Origin: Gibbula magus
Lineage: Eukaryota; Mollusca; Gastropoda; Trochida; Trochidae
Length of the DNA: 64,000 nucleotides
Direction of reading: 5' to 3'
NCBI GenBank assembly: GCA_936450465.1
Contig: OW388289.1
Span: forward strand, 73,768,593-73,832,592
The notes below the pieces were generated by a model. The model made no database searches and was not told where the DNA came from. It saw only the letters and a program-made list of their open reading frames with translations. Shown in pieces: positions 1 to 11,157 of this stretch. A program made the position numbers and the translations under genes. Positions within the stretch are counted from its first letter, which is position 1; each line of letters starts with the position of its first letter.

Positions 1-2609
1 ACATGTTTAAGAACGGCAGGAATCTTAATGATTATTCAACATGAGTTTTAGTTATAAACTATTGAAACCATGCCCCTTGCTATTTCACCTAACGAAGAAG
101 TTTATATTTCTTCACAAATAAACGCCCTTCAAAAAAGGCATTCAGATCAGATGAAAATATGTTCACGTTAAATATTTTATTATAGATTTCATTCCGGAGA
201 ATAGGACAACTCGTCTGTTAAGCATCTGCATAATATAAACCTCACCTCTGCCATGTCAGATGTGTAGTTGATCCACATGGGATGCAGCAGAATGTTAGAT
301 TCCACTGTGTAGGACACGTGATGAAGAGCATCAGGCTTCACTACCGGGTCGATGACGGAGGCGATGGTTCCTGTTGTTGACACAGTACCAGAGGATGGAT
401 CCCAGTCTGTCCCCTTGAGAGAGATGCTGCAGGTGTCAACACTCAGGAGATCACCTGGATGACCACAACAGGCTTCAATAGTTCAATAATATATTGAAAA
501 CTATATATTTCAATAAAAGACTCAGAATGTTACCTGGGTGAGGTGGTTAAAATACTAGGCACTATATGTTAAATATATACAACTAATGAGAAGATGTTTA
601 GCATAGCACTGAAAATGTTAAGTAAATTATTAAATCAAACTATAAAATGCAGTGGGCATCCTTTACAATTAAATGGAAAGCTCTATATCTTCAAATAGAA
701 ATCTATGCAAAATATTCTTTCATAACATAACATTGTGACCCAAACCATTCGTGAATTGTTCTGATTTCCAACGTATCCTCCTTGACATTATAGTGTTGAA
801 ATGGTACATGTTAGATTTATGATAACAATAAAGTATTTATGGTTAATAAGTACTTAGCTGTTGCTTTGTTTTCAACATTACCAGAGAATCCTCCCACGAC
901 GTCCATGTTGAGGTCCATATTACAGAGGACGAGAGGAAGATGAGGACACACAATGGGCAGTGTGGAGGTGATGTTGAGGACAACCTCCTCCCCCTCGTTA
1001 AGGCTCATATTTGTCGGAGTTATCTGTAATCAATCAAATCTAAATGGTTGTTTCGTCCAATCATACTTCTTTGTTGCAGCAGTGTTTGTTATCGTTTCAG
1101 TGAAATTATTTTTTACCGTTTATGTTAATAAATTTTGTTTATTTGAATTCCACCAAAGTTAAATGAATGTAATTAAAAGACATAATTAACATGTTAACTT
1201 ACAATGACTGAACCAGCATATAACCTGCTTAGTTCTTGAGTTGATGGTTTTCCTAGTTCTTCAACTGAACATGACAACTATGAAAAGAAACAAAATTAAT
1301 TTCACATAGTTATTTCCAATATGAATGTACATACTTTGTTATTATATTGTTTTACTAGAATTTGAATTTTTAAAAATTATATATTAATGTAATGATATAG
1401 TGTTCTCGCCAAACTGATATACATCTTTGGAGAAAACGTTGTGTCAATATAATTTTACTTTCTGTCCGAGATGACCAGTCCAGTCGGCAGAAGTGATGCT
1501 ATCAGTGTAGATTCCCTTAGACAGGGTGACAGTCTTATAGACCTGACTGTCAAACATCCAGGTGAGAGTAAAGACGGGAGCAGGGAGAGAACCATGGTAA
1601 TCCAAGCTGCAGGTCTGGGTGAAATCCTTGCCATCATTTGTGAGAAGTGGAGGTCCAAGTCTTGGTGTCAATAAACCGAGTGCTGATAATATGAACGCCA
1701 TTGATCTACATTTACTGTTCAACCAAAATATCAGATTGACATACATGTATATAGACAACGCAGTATCTGTTAAGCATGCTATACTATTCTTTCTCTACTA
1801 TGTTAAATTTCCTTTCTAAAATAAATATCTTGAAATTTCAATGGTTTATAGTACTTGTACATGTGTTTATTACTCAACCGTGGTGAGATCACTCATTAGA
1901 TAACAATGAGTTGGTTACACACATGTGTGAAACCATCGCGTGCTGCCGTAACGTCATAATCGGCGGGTGACGTCATAATCCTTTTTGGTTGACGTCACAA
2001 TGTTAGCCGCACCACTGCAATAGCGGATGACTCATTTGCAAGTGTGTGTCACTAACAACGATTTTCTTGCAATTCAGTGCTATTTATATCATTGATCATC
2101 GGTCCCGTTTGATAACATGTTTATGAAACTCGTGAATGGCATCGGTATTTAACTCGCTTTCGCTCGTTAAAATACCAAACCATTCACTCATTTCATAAAC
2201 ATGTTATCAAACGGGACATCGTTTAGTATTCTATATATGACACACAAATACCAAATGTGGACTGCTAAGCATACTATTCTGGCGGAAACAAAAAGGAATA
2301 TTAAATTATAAGTAATATCAATATCTAACAATCAGTGTCAATGATGACGATTAGGAATGTAATTTGTGTGTACATTCAATGGCAAATTAGTAACAAAATT
2401 ATAATTATGCTTAATTGTAACAAACTTGAATGAATACAATTTTACATAGTCTGTGCACTAAATTTAATTGGAATACATGTAAAATATAGCAAATTGGAGG
2501 AAGTGTCTGTTTGTACGTTCTGAAAACAGTGGTTCGAATCTCGAAAGAAATTCAAAGATGTACCTTGAGACGAGAACGCAACCACCACTATCCAGGTTAA
2601 ATCACCCAT
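1..2609 (-). CDS. VWDE-like gene, copy A (5' part, runs off left edge)
   Basis: This is the 5' part of a secreted VWDE-like gene. Five coding exons are seen, at 2609-2564, 1714-1459, 1277-1203, 1023-882 and 454-246; the next exon would lie beyond the window. All borders have GT/AG. Exons 1 and 3-5 match copy B in length and phase and are about 90% identical or better by eye. Exon 2 is 8 bp longer than in copy B, which breaks the frame if the orthologous acceptor is used. The product would start with a signal peptide followed by an extracellular part with paired cysteines. The family assignment rests on similarity remembered from annotated mollusc VWDE-like proteins, not on a search. The copy could be functional through another start or acceptor, or a young pseudogene. 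Confidence 0.7.
246..454 (-). CDS. copy A exon 5
   Basis: The exon is 209 nt, phase 1 in and phase 0 out, with borders CCAG|GTGATC and GAG|GTGAGG. It encodes segments with DLLSVDTCSISLKGTDWDP, TIASVIDPVVKPDALHHVSY and HPMWINYTSD. It is colinear with copy B exon 5. The next exon of this copy is outside the window. Confidence 0.85.
882..1023 (-). CDS. copy A exon 4
   Basis: The exon is 142 nt, phase 0 in and phase 1 out, with borders ACAG|ATAACT and CTG|GTAATG. It encodes EGEEVVLNITSTLPIVCPHL, LVLCNMDLNMDVVGGF and short linkers, with two cysteines. Copy B exon 4 is identical in length and nearly identical in sequence. Confidence 0.85.
1203..1277 (-). CDS. copy A exon 3
   Basis: This 75-nt exon is phase 0 at both ends (ATAG|TTG ... 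ATT|GTAAGT) and encodes LSCSVEELGKPSTQELSRLY followed by five residues ending in SVI. It joins smoothly to exon 2 (HLGQK|LSCSV), which gives an Ig-like Cys context. Copy B exon 3 has the same length. Confidence 0.85.
1459..1714 (-). CDS. copy A exon 2, with 8-bp insertion
   Basis: The body encodes the same extracellular segment as copy B exon 2 (motifs PRLGPPLLTNDGKDF, FTLTWMFDSQVYKT, SADWTGHLGQK) without a stop, and ends in phase 0 at AAA|GTAAAA. Near its 5' end it carries eight extra bases, about 1701-1708, absent from copy B. With the orthologous CAG acceptor the exon is 256 nt instead of 248, so the frame from exon 1 is lost. A new TAG acceptor made by the insertion also gives the wrong frame. 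The insertion also creates an in-frame ATG followed by a hydrophobic stretch, MAFILSALGLLTPRLG. Confidence 0.75.
1948..2032. promoter_or_regulatory. cluster of CRE/ATF-like sites
   Basis: Three TGACGTCA-like sites (AACGTCAT, TGACGTCAT, TGACGTCAC) and one AP-1-like TGACTCA lie within 85 bp, directly beside the hairpin at 2104-2216. The same pairing recurs elsewhere in the window, so the cluster probably belongs to a repeat rather than to the gene promoter. Confidence 0.4.
2104..2216. repeat. long hairpin (foldback MITE)
   Basis: Two arms of about 53 bp, starting CCCGTTTGATAACATG and ending in its complement, flank a short loop with CGCTTTCGCTCG. The arms match with few mismatches. It lies within intron 1 of copy A. 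Confidence 0.8.
2564..2609 (-). CDS. copy A exon 1: signal peptide
   Basis: The reading MGDLTWIVVVAFSSQ is a short hydrophobic signal-peptide start. It ends in phase 1 at CAAG|GTACAT. A probable acceptor of a 5'UTR intron lies just upstream, with exon sequence from 2634. The paralogous exon at 59230-59185 has the same length (46 nt) and the same end, AFSSQ. Confidence 0.85.
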
Positions 2610-2639
2610 GGCATTTAAAATGTTGTTCTAGTCCCTGTG

Positions 2640-4205
2640 TTAAGAAAAGGAAGATAACATACTGGCATAAGATAAGATAACCATGTACTTTTTCCAGTCT
2701 GTTTATGATGATAGCATTCGCCTGACAGAGTAGACTACAAATGTCGAATGACACCAAAATCATGGATTACAATGATTAAACTAACTTAATTGTGCTAACA
2801 GTTTATTGCAATTAGTCATGTGATCTGTCTCAAAGTGGTAATCAGAAATTATGGGTAACATTGAAAGTATATGGCAAATCTGAACTTGACAATGGCATGT
2901 TAAACGTTATTTATTGTCTACTTATTAACGAACAATTATTTAAAGACCTTATTGAGATGTTAAAATTTAGTCACTTTATGTTCAGACAAGTATAACCTTA
3001 AAATAAACTATGTTACTGTACAGCACTGCTACCTTTCACTTTACAACGCATCCAACAGAAAACACTTTAGAGAGCTGTGTCTCTGCATTAACAGATCAAT
3101 TACCCTCTCCTCGTTACCAATACATGATGATGTACACTTAATTATGTTTGACTTATATTGATATTAATCAACAAAAACATTAACAGCACCTATGCCCAAA
3201 ATAAATTATTGTCAGAAGTGTACCATAACTTAAAGAGGAATTATGTCTTCATAATTCTAGAAATAGTAAACTACGATGTATCTGGAAATAGACAGGACGA
3301 TGACGGCACCTCACAGACATAGTGTCCTGATGCAAGGAGGAACCTAAGGCAGTGACTTCCATCTCACTTAACCCGAGTGAAAGAAATTGAAATAATAAAA
3401 CCTTTTTGTAACCCCTTCACTGTTATATGAATGAAATGTGGAGTACTATGGATAAGCCTGAGCGAATTTAGCATGTGAGTCTCTGTATCATAAACACATT
3501 TTCGGATATCATGCGCTTCATGCAGCATGTTGCCATGGGATAATTTGTGACACCTTATTTTTCGAACATATTCCCTCAGACTTCCAATAGTGAGGTGTAT
3601 TATACAAATTTCTTAGTTCATATTAACCACTATTATTCATTTATTACGATGTTTATTCATTCATTTCTACACTAGCATTCCTAGACTTGTTGTGTTGCAA
3701 TGTTTATCATAAACTATGTTTAATAGTCGATTCAGTTATTTCCAGCTTATTTTCTGCCAAATGCAATGTTTGATTAAAACAGTTCATCGTTCAATATTGT
3801 CAGGAAATGAAGCACTAAAATTCGTTTTCTTATGTCGTGATCTCGATTAAACATTAAGCTTATTGTTGATGTCTTTGTTGTAAATTTTTTTTATTTAATA
3901 TCTTTGGGAGAAAAAAGTCCTGATATTGATAATGAACCGGACTCTTTCATGAATGGTTGCCACGGGTTAGTCTATGTAGGATGTAATGAACGTAACAAAC
4001 ATGAATGAACGTTCACTATGCTTTTCAGCAGCTGTAGATTACATATACTGAATATAGTAGATATACTTAGCATCTGATAGTAGTGTTCAATTAGTTAACA
4101 TATGTTAAGTGTGCTGAAGTACATCTTTGAAATACGTGTAATTCTATTTATCTTGATAGAAAGAGTTGAATAGCGTCTACTTGTGGAAATTTTCTCGTCA
4201 TCACA
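2640..4205 (-). other. probable 5'UTR intron of copy A, no other feature seen
   Basis: This AT-rich stretch holds no ORF of note and no recognisable repeat. It would be the first intron of copy A if the 5'UTR exon ending at 4211 is used. Confidence 0.35.
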
Positions 4206-4210
4206 CTTAC

Positions 4211-4294
4211 CTCTAGAAATTAAAGATGTCACTCCTGAGAGTTCCTGTCAGGGTTACATGAGGTTCAGGAGCAGCTGTATAATGGAACCAATCA
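4211..4294 (-). promoter_or_regulatory. candidate promoter and 5'UTR exon of copy A
   Basis: On the minus strand an inverted CCAAT box (TGATTGG) is followed closely by a TATA-like TTATACAGCTGCTC at about 4290-4270. A strong donor, GAG|GTAAGTG, follows at 4211. The CCAAT/TATA-like block is conserved at 61673-61647 upstream of copy B. A 5'UTR exon ending at 4211 could splice to the acceptor at 2635. Transcription from here is inferred, not shown. Confidence 0.4.
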
Positions 4295-4649
4295 TCAAAC
4301 CCACCAAACAGGAAAAACTACTTTAAAGTTTCACAAGTGATGTTTTCTTGTTAGAGCCAGCGTTCAAGGACACCATGCGGTTGTTTACAGATTGTCTTTA
4401 CATCATAAACCCATCCTCAAAAGAAAGTATACAAAGGATTTGAATAATCATGTAAGAAAAACAGATGAAGATAGAGACTTCTGTACATCTGTATATATCA
4501 GTAGAGTGGCGTTTTAACATAATGTATGCACACATAACAGAGAAACTGAATGCCCAACAGGTACAGAGACACATGGGGTCAACAATTGATAATTCTCAAC
4601 AGCTGTATATGCTGAAAATGAGATCGTAGGTAATGGAAAAGTCTTTGGA

Positions 4650-5147
4650 CGCGTGTTCAATACCGAGTATGTCCACCTTGGGCACCAATGCATGCCAGAG
4701 CCCGCCGCTGCATCGATGACGTCAAACGCCGGATGACGTTGTGAGTCAGTCGCTGGCATTCGTCATTTCGACAATGTTCTAAGGCTTGAAGGTTGTCCGG
4801 TTGTGCTGGTCGTCTCTTGACTTGAAGGTCAAGGTGGTCCAACAAGTTTTCTCACCCGAACACGGCTCTAATTTCGCACTTGTCAACGTCGAACTCGTTG
4901 GGCCCATATAATTCTGTTAAATCGATGTTGGCGCTTCAACGTCACTACACGGTAGGGTCGACATGCTCGAATACCATGCTGACACAATCTGCGGTACACT
5001 GTGTGTCTACTGATCCGATTTCCCAATGCCGTCGCTGCCGTTTCCGTCGAATAACCCGGTTGTGACGGTCTTCCACAGGCGTGGTGACCCGGAGTCTACC
5101 ACTTCTAGGCATGTCTAACTTCTGACCTGTCTGACGAAATCGATGCA
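4650..5147 (-). pseudogene. Tc1-like transposase relic
   Basis: The minus strand encodes the N-terminal DNA-binding signature RFRQTGQKLDMPRSGRLRVT at about 5140-5085, and the C-terminal signature RLTSSMQRRALACIGAQGG followed by HTRY at 4720-4657. The catalytic DDE core between them is deleted, so this is an internally deleted Tc1/mariner element. Its 5' part abuts the inverted repeat that starts at 5147. Confidence 0.75.
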
Positions 5148-5503
5148 GGCGCTGTAGCACGTTTTTTCACTCAAATAAGTTGATGAAATGTATTTGAAAA
5201 ATAATTTCACCAATAGTAAAACATCCTTTTCTCCTCGGAAAATAAAGTTTAAAATGAGTGTACATGTTTTGGTTAAGCCATGGGATCGTTTTTGTAATAC
5301 AAAATAATAAATTGTGTTCACAATAAAATGGCCGCCATGCAATTTTTGCTTTATACGTAACATAGTTTTTACCACTACAGATAATTTGTTTGTGTAATAA
5401 GATGTTTTACCCTCTAAAGTTAATTTAAATGACATAAACTATCATTATAAATGGGAAATTTGAAAAAATAAATTTTGCAAAAAACGTGCTACAGCGCCTT
5501 TAA
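5147..5503. mobile_element. MITE with GGCGCTGTAGCACG inverted ends
   Basis: The left end, GGCGCTGTAGCACGTTTTTT, is matched by its complement AAAAAACGTGCTACAGCGCC at the right. The element is about 357 bp without coding capacity. The same ends occur at 19602/21994 and, as a single end, near 57818. The right border is followed by TTAA; the left border is not, so a TTAA target is not proved here. Confidence 0.75.
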
Positions 5504-5780
5504 CAGGGAAATGCAAACACACGTGCAGCCAAACGTTCTGGCAATGGCGTCATGCGTGGGTACTTGCTGGACTATGCCAATGGAATTTTCTCTCTATATT
5601 GCCGTTATAATAATAAAAAACAATGAGGATACTTATATCGCGCTGAACTCCACTGCTCAAAGCGCTACACACATTATTACCCTGGTATAAGGACCAACAT
5701 CGTTCCTGTTTCATTCTCAACTCCCCTTAGAGTATGCAACCTGGGCTACCAATTAAGGCGCTCGAAGGTTATCTGTCACA

Positions 5781-5900
5781 CTGCCTGCACTTCCAAACCA
5801 GGTACTCAATTGTACTGCTGAGTGAAAACATTGCCTGCACTTCCAAACCAGGTACTCAATTGTACTGCTGTACTGCTGCTGTACTGCTGAGTGAAAAGAG
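5781..5900. repeat. 60-bp direct tandem duplication
   Basis: A 60-bp unit containing TGCCTGCACTTCCAAACCAG occurs twice, at 5783 and 5843. The second copy ends in an expanded TGTACTGC run. It is not coding as far as can be seen. Confidence 0.8.
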
Positions 5901-5929
5901 GCACATTTCGAACATAGTCCCTTACCCAA

Positions 5930-6112
5930 GGTGCCTCCCAACTCATGTCTCAGTGTGGGGCAAGGAATCACCCTTCAAACTCACAGTTTTCATTCGGCAA
6001 TGAGGCGGGTAACCCACCCATCTAGCGAGTCACGCCCGTTGATGCTGAACTTCACTGATAGCGGTCGACTGAGCTATGCACAGGACCACGTGCCACCACC
6101 GTTAATCTGGCA
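5930..6112 (-). repeat. SINE-like repeat with tRNA-like head
   Basis: On the minus strand it contains GCATAGCTCAGTCGAC, which resembles an RNA polymerase III box A (TAGCTCAGTNGG). The segment TTCACTGATAGCGGTCGACT is shared with the repeat at 30868-30960. A clean box B is not visible, so the SINE call is tentative. Confidence 0.45.
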
Positions 6113-6779
6113 TTTCGTTTATGTGTCTTATGTTGCTGGCTTCTTGATGTGCAGTGGCATGTGTTTCATCGAGTGATTTTGCAAGTGCATTACATGGGAT
6201 GAGACTTAACGTCGTTTTCGGTAAAATCACGTTTTGCATGAAAATTCTCACAATGCTCCACTTATTGTAAATGAAAACTTTGTGTTGTGTTCCTGCGACA
6301 TGTTTAATAATTATTTTATATATATAATCTAGGTATTAACAACATATTCAAATTGTTTCTTTGTATACTTTCTTTTGAGCACGGGTTTAGTTTCTTTTTA
6401 TTTTCCTTTCATATTCAGAGTTCGAAAACATTGCCGTTTTTCTTTGGCTGGCTTGTTATTGAAATGCACATACACTTGTACATAGCTCACACAATGTACA
6501 AGTGATTGACCGAAGTAATTAAGTAACACTGTTTAAATCAATTATATTTCCTTATTTTCCATTCGAAATAGAAAACAGTTCAACCATAAGTTGGAATATA
6601 ACACAACATTCATAATGATTCATTCGAGTGAGTTGAAACAACTGGAACTGTAAGCACAGTGAGAATATACAGCACTGTAAGACTGATAGAAAAGAAAATT
6701 GAACTTTTTCCAAAGTATAACAGGTGGAAATATAAGAAAGGAAAAGCAACAAGAACACAGATGTAGCTTTTGAGGAAAG

Positions 6780-7045
6780 TTAGAATAGATATTTTAGCCC
6801 GATTAAGTCCAAAATACTAAAATTCGCCAAAAATTCACCAAATCATGTTTAATTTCGCTCTGGACCTCTCTTAGTGGTGAAGAAGACATGTGCCAAATTT
6901 GTAAAGGATGAGATAAATAGTTTTTCTGTAATTGATAGGACAAAAAAAGTCTTCAGACAGACCGACGGACTGACGGAAGGACGGACGGAATTGTTGGTAT
7001 TACTAGATACCCCAACCTTTGGTCGGGGTTATAATAAAATGATTT
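6780..7045 (+). repeat. dispersed repeat with GACGGA run
   Basis: This stretch ends with a (GACGGA)-rich run at 6957-6990 followed by TTACTAGATACCCCAACCTT. Similar GACGG runs close three other repeats in the window. It carries no credible gene. Confidence 0.4.
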
Positions 7046-7259
7046 CAATGGTGAGTTTAGAAAATGACGTAATGTGAAATTTTAATCTCTTAATACACAT
7101 GTCAGGCGCCGAATATTGAGCCCTCCGACTGAATATACAAGTTTGTCAAATAACACAAATTAGGCATTGTGATTTGACAGCTCAGTCATTTATATAGTAT
7201 GATGTCAGAGATAAGGATATAAAAACCAGAGACCATTCCAATTTATGTCTCTGATAAAA

Positions 7260-7430
7260 CAAAATCTACGTGTTTGAAGGTTAGTTATTGATTCGTATGT
7301 ACCCATAAACAGTTTTTGCAATGACTGAAAACTTTGGAATCCTTTGGCAAAAAATCATAGTTAATTCATTACAAATATGTAGTTCATTTTTAGATTTTGG
7401 AACTGAATCGTCATCAGATCGAAAGCATTC
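7260..7430 (-). other. diverged copy of the segment at 62.97-63.17 kb
   Basis: The plus-strand text ATTCGTATGTACCCATAAAC and its surroundings align with ATTCGTATCTATCCATACAC at 63.0 kb, and similarity continues to the GGAACTG.ATCGT block. The minus-strand reading is shortened by a stop, unlike its partner at 63 kb. It marks how far the tandem duplication reaches upstream of copy A. Confidence 0.5.
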
Positions 7431-7564
7431 ATCTTCTGGGATTTTGTGGTTTTACTTACAGCATATTTATATCCGCAAGGTTGCATCAATCCCCTGATGC
7501 TGTTCACCTTCCTCCTCGTATCATTGACGGCTGGTTGCACTTCACTTTATTTACATGTAGCACG

Positions 7565-8515
7565 TAAACTCTCTCAAAAAAGAAACGCAGCCGCTATCTC
7601 AATATCTGACAAAACCCCCTGAACCAAAATAGTGGGCGTCAATTATAATTTTTTGGCATGTTCTCTTAACATGTTCTCTTATGATAAGTACTAGCTCCAA
7701 AACGCAACCTTTGTCACGCACGCTGACATTTTATCCGATTTTGTTTGAGAATGTGCAAAAATTCTTGTGCATAATGCTTAAAGTCGGTTGTCCGTGCAAA
7801 TCATGTAGAGGTCTATAAAAGGACGTGTGGTTTGGCAATTCTGTCATGTCATTTACTCCGAAAATCAAGGTCGACAATTCCCCAGTGAGTACAGCAGATC
7901 GAAATATTGCCAGTGGTCGCATTGAGGCCGGGAAAAGTCTTGCAACAGTTGCACGTCATCTAAATGTCAATAAAACAATCTCCCGACTTTGGAATCAATA
8001 TACTCAGTTCCATTGAACTTTAGAACGTCCCAGGAGTGGTAGACCAAGGATCACCACACCAGCTCAGGATCGCTACATCCGGGTCACCCACCTACGTAAT
8101 CGGCAGTTCACACCAACAATCACTGCAACACAGGTGCCTGGTTTGAGAAGAGTGTTGGCCCAAGCCTGGTTTGAGGAGAGTGTTGGCCCAAACAATAAGG
8201 AACCGTTTACCTGAGGCTAATCTACGTGCTTGAAGACAATTTGTTGGACCCGTCCTGAGACGCCAATATCGACACCAACGTCTCAGGTGGTGCACTAACG
8301 TGAGGATATGGACCCTAAGAAAGTGGAGACGCGTATAGTTCAGCGATGAGTCCCGTTACCATCTTCACCGGCGTGACAATAGGCAACTTGTCTACAGACG
8401 AGGAAATGAACGTTTTGCTCTGAACATCGTTCTACAGGAGAATTGGAGAGCAATGCCCCAGGAAAGGATTCACTGTCTTATCTGTTCTGTTCCGAGGCTC
8501 ACACGAGATACTGAA
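7565..8515 (+). pseudogene. Tc1-like transposon relic
   Basis: The plus strand encodes a helix-turn-helix region (TPKIKVDNSPVSTADRNIAS, EAGKSLATVARHLNVNKTIS), a GRPR linker (LERPRSGRPRITTPAQDRYI) and, after frame breaks, a piece around the first catalytic region near 8340-8440. Stops and shifts interrupt it. A CTCTCTCAAAAAAGAAACGC end at about 7568 resembles Tc1 terminal repeats. The 3' end is lost. Confidence 0.75.
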
Positions 8516-10107
8516 TAAAACACCCCCTAGTTTAACTTTACCTATCACCTGTTCGTATCTTTTTGATAAAACTATTTTATACATATTCTACTTTTGATAC
8601 ATAAATATATTCGTATTTCAGAGAGTGGTTTTATACATAAGGGATTTTTATTCATTAGGTTTGTTTCTCCATCTGTGGACGCGAGTTCTCAGGTGGATAT
8701 TCTTTTTCAGAAACATTATTAAATTATATAATTTTCTTGGAAATTGATAAAGCATTTCCCAGAAACGAATCGATATTACATTTCCATATTCATTACGATT
8801 ACAACGAGACTAATTAGTTCTGTACAAGCACTCCACTTAAAGAAGACATAAAATCTATGAAGTCCGACATCACAGATTTGAAAAGCAATCTACAAGTAAA
8901 CATCGATGAACAGCACATAATGAGTCAGGATATCGATGAACTGATCACAAGAACTGATAACATTGACTCTTATGCTGGTACCCTCCAGGATCGTATTGAG
9001 GGCCAGGAGCGACGAAGCAGACAGAACAATATGATCATGTGTGGCATTCCAGAGAGTGAAAGCGAGAACTACACAGAGAGCAAGAAATTAAGTCTAAAGA
9101 GTTACGTCCACTCAATGCCAGAGACATAGAAAAAGCACATCGTATATCCAGTAAATCTTCCACTAAAATACAACCTGTAATAGTACTATGTGTCATTGGG
9201 AAGATAAGTGGCATTCAGTGTAGTTAAGAAGTGTCTTGAAGGAAATGAATGTAGGAATTGCCAATGACATAACAAATCACCAAAGAAAAAAGCTGCAGAG
9301 AATGAAAACTGAGCACCCAGACACTCGATTTCATTACAAAGGGAATCAGCTTGTCAGGGAACCAAAGAGGACACTACCCAGAAGGACCGTGTGTCTGAGT
9401 CTGAAAGGGGGAATCAGGGACCGCAGACAGGGTTTGCGACCAATACGCAACCTTAGATCCACCACCAACACCTCTGACAAGGGACACGCTTGGTAGGGGC
9501 GGGGCCGGGTCTTTGTGAAGTCACACATCAGGGATTGTCAGACGCTTCAATGTGATAACAACGATTCACAGGGTGAATGTGCTGAAGATTTAGACAGTTT
9601 TATGAATATTGGAATATTTCAGGTACTAACAGACACTGACTTTTTAAGCTATATTTATTCTGTTGTTATTGTCGGAATAACAGAAACATGGTGTGTAAAT
9701 ACTGACTTAGAACATATATTCAAAGATTACCAAATATTCAGTAAAGATGCAGATAAAATGTCTACATACGGCAGGCCCTCTGATGGGATTATGGTAATTA
9801 TTAAAAACAACATATAAGCAACCATATTAAATGGTTTAAGATTACAGAAAATGCTATTTTCATTTATTTGACAAAACATTATTTGGATATGATTATGATT
9901 TTCTCTATTCATGTACCTATATCCAGCCAGAGGGTTCAACATGACATGACAAGATAAGCGCCCATTGTAAAAATGGTATCACTATTTTCAAAGAAAACCT
10001 TCTCGACACTTTATCAGAATTCGATAATGTGTCCATATTATGTTGATGTGATTTTAATGCCAGAACAGGAACTACATGTGACTTTTGTAGAATATAAGGA
10101 TAACTCA

Positions 10108-10780
10108 TGAGACCGAGGATATGGTACGGTTGTGGACCCTGATAGGAAGGAAAAACCCGAGGATGCGAAGCATCCGAGGGTTTTTCCTGACTATCAGGGT
10201 CTACAACCGTACCATATCCGAGGTCGAATGGGTTATCTGTATTATCAACCGTTTTTAAGTGTAAAACAGGCTTTTTACTTGTTATCGCGTTATATTGAGG
10301 ATCTTGCGGATCCCTGGCGTTATATTGAGGATCCCTCGGTGATGTCAGCCTGTTAACAGCCGCGCTATATGAGTTTCTTGTGTATCGTCAATTCGTGTCT
10401 GTCGCTGTGGCTCAGGAGTCAGAGGCGCTGACTCAATAACTGCAGGTAATAACTGCAGGTGATAGAGGATACGGGTTCGAGACGCACTTTCTGCAAAACA
10501 TTTGCTGTCGTAAATTTTTCAAAATTTTTCAAAATTAGTCTAAGTTAGTTTCTTCAGATCTTTACTTTCAAGCCGTCATCTTAACAAATATATCAGGGTT
10601 TACAATCATTATAATTCCTTCTAACAGGGTTTACAACTGTCTGTGTAAACCCTCCTTGGGGGAATTACAAGGTTGTGAGTCCCTCGTACCGGGTGATACG
10701 GTTTAGAAAGTCGTTTCAAGTATCACGTTATATGGCTGGTAGGTTGATAAGATGATATAATTGCGTACACCGAGAAAGAC
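10108..10780. mobile_element. foldback element inserted in the LINE endonuclease
   Basis: The endonuclease reading stops near 10100 and resumes near 10790. Between them lies a long hairpin (arms about 10111-10160 and 10168-10225, TATGGTACGGTTGT and its complement, loop GATGCGAAGCATC), followed by a tRNA-like piece and GTTTACA-rich sequence. Exact borders and a target duplication could not be fixed. Confidence 0.6.
10398..10486 (+). repeat. tRNA-derived fragment
   Basis: GTGGCTCAGGAGTCAGAG resembles box A and GGGTTCGAGACGC resembles box B, about 55 bp apart. The cloverleaf does not fold convincingly, so this is read as a SINE or tRNA pseudogene, not a tRNA gene. Confidence 0.35.
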
Positions 10781-11077
10781 AGTAATTCTATGTGGGATTT
10801 AACAGTTGATTCATTTAATCTAGAACACTTTTCCTGTGATAAAATAGTAAGTAAATTTGGAAAATGTCTTTTAAACCTATGTTCAGTTTTAAACATCCAT
10901 ATTATGAACGGGAGATGCGGTCGAGATGGTGACTTTACATTTCTAGGTGTTAATGGAGTTAGTGGCCTGGCTAATTATAAGCTTCCCCATTTCTGTTTGA
11001 CAGTGTTATTGACTGTGGTATAGAATCTCGCTCTGAGTCCTTCCACCTTCCAGTCACACTGACATTACCTGCGCACG

Positions 11078-11157
11078 AAAAACACCCATGTAGCAACAAA
11101 AACACCCGTGTAGCAACAAAAACACCCGTGTAGCAACAAAAACACCCGTGTAGCAAG
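11078..11157. repeat. 20-bp minisatellite, four units
   Basis: Four copies of AAAAACACCCGTGTAGCAAC, the first with one change, lie within the LINE endonuclease relic. Confidence 0.9.

Noticed and set aside
2530..2550. GTGGTTCGAATCTCG as a tRNA T-arm
   Set aside because: Isolated box B-like motif beside exon 1 of copy A with no tRNA body.
5115..5435. 106-codon minus-strand open frame
   Set aside because: It runs across the MITE at 5147-5503 and into the Tc1 relic; no coherent protein.
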